A stretch of 12,418 nt of DNA, taken from contig JAGWYI010000059.1 of the NCBI GenBank assembly GCA_018969455.1, positions 1-12,418 of the forward strand, given 5' to 3'. Numbering within the stretch: the first letter of the stretch is position 1; each line of letters begins with the position of its first letter. Below the pieces are notes generated by a model, which ran no database searches, was not told where the DNA came from, and saw only the letters and a list, made by a program, of their open reading frames with translations. Below are positions 11,088-12,418 of the stretch, one piece after another. The position numbers and the translations under genes were made by a program. Source of the stretch: Bacteroidota bacterium (GTDB lineage Bacteria > Bacteroidota > Bacteroidia > Chitinophagales > Saprospiraceae).

Positions 11088-11993
11088 TTATCGGCGATCG
11101 CGATTTCCGCCGCCGCCGCCGCGGTTATTTCCGCCACCTCGGTTATTTCCGCCGCCGCCTCTGCGGTCATTGCCTCCCCGGCGGTCACCACCGCCTTCGC
11201 GGCGGTTTCCGTCACGGCGGTCGCCACCTTCGCGGCGGTCACCGTCACGACGATTTCCATCGCGGCGTTCGTTGGTACTGGTGCTGCCAGTTCCTTCTGC
11301 GGCAGTAAATGGAGTAAGTTCGCGTTTGGTGAGGACTTCTCCTTTAAACAGCCAAACTTTTATTCCGATTTTGCCGTAAACGGTTTGTGCTTCAACCAAT
11401 GCATAGTCGATATCTGCGCGGAAGGTGTGCAAAGGGGTACGACCCTCTTTATATTCTTCCGAGCGTGCGATTTCGGCGCCACCTACACGTCCGCTGATGC
11501 GGATTTTGATTCCTTCTCCACCTGCGCGCATGGTGCTTTGAATCGCCCCTTTAATGGCACGGCGGTAATTGATACGTGCTTCGATCTGCTTGGCGATTTG
11601 TTCCCCTACGATATTGGCGTCGAGTTCGGGTTTACGGATCTCGAAGATGTTAATTTGTACTTCCTTGCCGGTAAGTACTTTAAGTTCTTCCTTGATCAGG
11701 TCAACTTCTTTACCGCCTTTACCGATGATAATACCAGGACGGCTGGTGTGGATTGTAACCGTTACGCGTTTGAGGGTACGCTCAATTGCGATGCGTGCAA
11801 TACCGTTTTGAACCGGCTTGTTGCGGTCGCGCGGATCGGCCACTGCAGTTTTGGGGCGACGTGCGCGCAGGTAATTGCGGATTTTTTCATCTTCCACGAC
11901 TTTCAGACCGTAGTCTTTGTCGGCATACCAGTTAGAGTCCCAACCGCGGATGATTCCCAAGCGATTACCAATCGGATTTGCTTTTTGACCCAT
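11088..11993 (-). CDS. rpsC: 30S ribosomal protein S3 with Arg/Gly-rich tail
   Basis: S3 lines the mRNA entry site with S4 and S5 and contributes to helicase activity of the ribosome. From ATG 11993 the product is 301 residues and starts MGQKANPIGNRLGIIRGWDS. The frame is open to 12056, but the first 21 residues are not S3-like. The KH domain is at about 40-110 with its GxxG motif GKGG at 91-94 (HTSRPGIIIGKGGKEVDLIK, 82-101). The S3 C-terminal domain ends near 225 (IGIKVWLFKGEVLTKRELT). Residues 241-301 are an added low-complexity tail of Arg, Gly, Asp, Asn and Glu with RRxG and RGG units, longer than the short tails of most S3 proteins. It is 97 nt after rplV. Confidence 0.98.
   Translation of the reverse strand: MGQKANPIGNRLGIIRGWDSNWYADKDYGLKVVEDEKIRNYLRARRPKTAVADPRDRNKPVQNGIARIAIERTLKRVTVTIHTSRPGIIIGKGGKEVDLIKEELKVLTGKEVQINIFEIRKPELDANIVGEQIAKQIEARINYRRAIKGAIQSTMRAGGEGIKIRISGRVGGAEIARSEEYKEGRTPLHTFRADIDYALVEAQTVYGKIGIKVWLFKGEVLTKRELTPFTAAEGTGSTSTNERRDGNRRDGDRREGGDRRDGNRREGGGDRRGGNDRRGGGGNNRGGGNNRGGGGGNRDRR
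11091..11273 (-). repeat. Degenerate repeats encoding the S3 tail
   Basis: This GC-rich stretch codes for residues 241-301 of S3. TTCGCGGCGGT recurs 33 bp apart (from 11196 and 11229), matching an 11-residue protein period with RREGG at 254-258 and 265-269. Further toward the stop it becomes GGNNRGGG units. The pattern suggests growth by slippage or recombination within the coding sequence. It stays in frame throughout. Confidence 0.7.
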
Positions 11994-12000
11994 TGTATGA
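11988..12000 (-). promoter_or_regulatory. Start-region sequence of rpsC shared with rpmD
   Basis: The 13 bases here, ACCCATTGTATGA on the plus strand, are identical to those at 5962-5974. In the mRNA both read UCAUACAAUGGGU, covering the AUG and the second codon. The downstream part is partly forced because both proteins begin Met-Gly, but the seven bases before the start are free. It is likely an example of the ACA-AUG start context used here in place of a Shine-Dalgarno. Confidence 0.4.
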
Positions 12001-12040
12001 TGGATGTATGGTTTGAGTATTTGAAGAAGCGCAAAGGCTA

Positions 12041-12059
12041 GCATTGAACGCGCCAATGC
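12041..12059 (-). promoter_or_regulatory. Hairpin in rplV-rpsC gap
   Basis: GCATTG (12041-12046) and CAATGC (12054-12059) form a perfect 6-bp stem with a 7-nt loop. It starts 31 nt after the rplV stop and is 47 nt before the rpsC start. No U tract follows. Modest evidence on its own. Confidence 0.25.
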
Positions 12060-12090
12060 GTCGTCGTCGGCACTTCGTTTATCGTTCGAT

Positions 12091-12418
12091 TTATGCGTTT
12101 ACTTGTTCGCTTTCGAGTGCAACCCGATTGGCTACCACGAGGGTAACATGGTTTCGGCGTTTGCGTACGCGATAAGCGCGGCCTTGAGGCGCCGGGAGGA
12201 AGCGATAGATGATGCCACCCGGATCGACGAAAGCCGTTTTGATGTAGAGGTCATAATCGTCGGCAGCGCCCACTTGATCGGATTTTTGTTCCCAGTTGGC
12301 GATGGCAGAGATCAGCAATTTTTCGAGCCACACTGCGGCTTCCTTGTTGGTGAATTTGAGGATGCCGAGGGCATCAACCACCCGTTTTCCGCGGATATTG
12401 TCCACCACCAGGCGCATT
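12091..12418 (-). CDS. rplV: 50S ribosomal protein L22, 5' end cut by window
   Basis: L22 lines the polypeptide exit tunnel with a long beta-hairpin. The window holds the last 108 codons. The frame is open to the edge, and the first Met seen (MRLVVDNIRGKRVVDALGIL) is an internal one: in this family it follows about 15-25 more N-terminal residues ending in a PRKMR-type motif. Visible are the helix EAAVWLEKLLISAIANWEQK at 26-45, and the tunnel hairpin with APQGRAYRVRKRRNHVTLVV at 76-95, the region where macrolide-resistance changes occur in other species. No such change can be judged here. rpsS would be expected upstream outside the window. Confidence 0.95.
   Translation of the reverse strand, partial: MRLVVDNIRGKRVVDALGILKFTNKEAAVWLEKLLISAIANWEQKSDQVGAADDYDLYIKTAFVDPGGIIYRFLPAPQGRAYRVRKRRNHVTLVVANRVALESEQVNA

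Noticed and set aside
11091..11273. Tandem repeats as a CRISPR array
   Set aside because: The repeats are degenerate, in frame and code for the S3 tail; there are no unique spacers of constant length.
11013..12041. 342-codon plus-strand open frame antisense to rpsC
   Set aside because: Its alanine-rich part is the complement of the S3 Arg/Gly repeats; codon structure follows rpsC. Treated as a shadow.
11994..12056. Upstream in-frame start for rpsC, giving 21 more residues
   Set aside because: The added residues are not conserved in S3; MGQKANP is the family N-terminus. The same reasoning was used for rpsH (8190), rplR (7015) and rpmD (6015).
1..12418. A novel defence, biosynthetic or mobile system
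   Set aside because: Every stretch above about 140 nt is explained by conserved housekeeping genes; no transposase, integrase, toxin or unknown ORF is supported.

Overview
The window is one long stretch of the ribosomal-protein super-operon (the S10/spc/alpha region) of a Bacteroidota bacterium. Every gene I can support lies on the minus strand, so transcription runs from high to low coordinates. In order they are: rplV (5' end cut by the window), rpsC, rplP, rpmC, rpsQ, rplN, rplX, rplE, rpsN, rpsH, rplF, rplR, rpsE, rpmD, rplO, secY, map, infA, rpmJ, rpsM, rpsK, rpsD and rpoA (3' end cut). That is 23 genes: 19 ribosomal proteins, the SecY translocon channel, methionine aminopeptidase, initiation factor IF-1 and the RNA polymerase alpha subunit. 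No gene is broken or frameshifted, and no mobile element, tRNA, rRNA or CRISPR array is visible.

The assignment to Bacteroidota rests on three things. secY is followed directly by map, infA and rpmJ with no adk. No gene has a convincing Shine-Dalgarno sequence; starts instead have A-rich or ACA-ATG contexts. The protein sequences, for example the RpoA N-terminus and the cysteine-free L36, S14 and S4, look like that phylum. A Saprospiria or Chitinophagia member is possible, but that is a guess. rpoA has to be read on the minus strand from 753 down to the window edge; the long open frame on the plus strand there is a shadow. rpmJ (2521..2637) is only 38 codons.

The genes work as a unit. The products from rplV to rplO and from rpmJ to rpsD build both ribosomal subunits. 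SecY receives nascent membrane and secreted proteins. Map trims initiator methionine. IF-1 helps start translation. RpoA couples the locus to transcription capacity.

The unexplained structure is in the gaps between genes. They are often 35-137 nt long, and most hold an inverted repeat. In eight gaps the hairpin begins 12-17 nt after the upstream stop codon (after rplP, rpmC, rpsQ, rplN, rplF, rpsE, rpsM, rpsD). The strongest are between rplN and rplX (15 pairs), rplF and rplR (16 pairs), and rpsE and rpmD (12 pairs). Other notable points are a roughly 60-residue Arg/Gly/Asp/Asn-rich tail on S3 encoded by degenerate 33-bp repeats, the loss of zinc ligands in L36 together with zinc-free S14 and S4, and a 13-nt sequence shared at the rpsC and rpmD starts. 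I do not see a new enzymatic or defence system here; what may be new is the possible RNA-level organisation of the operon.
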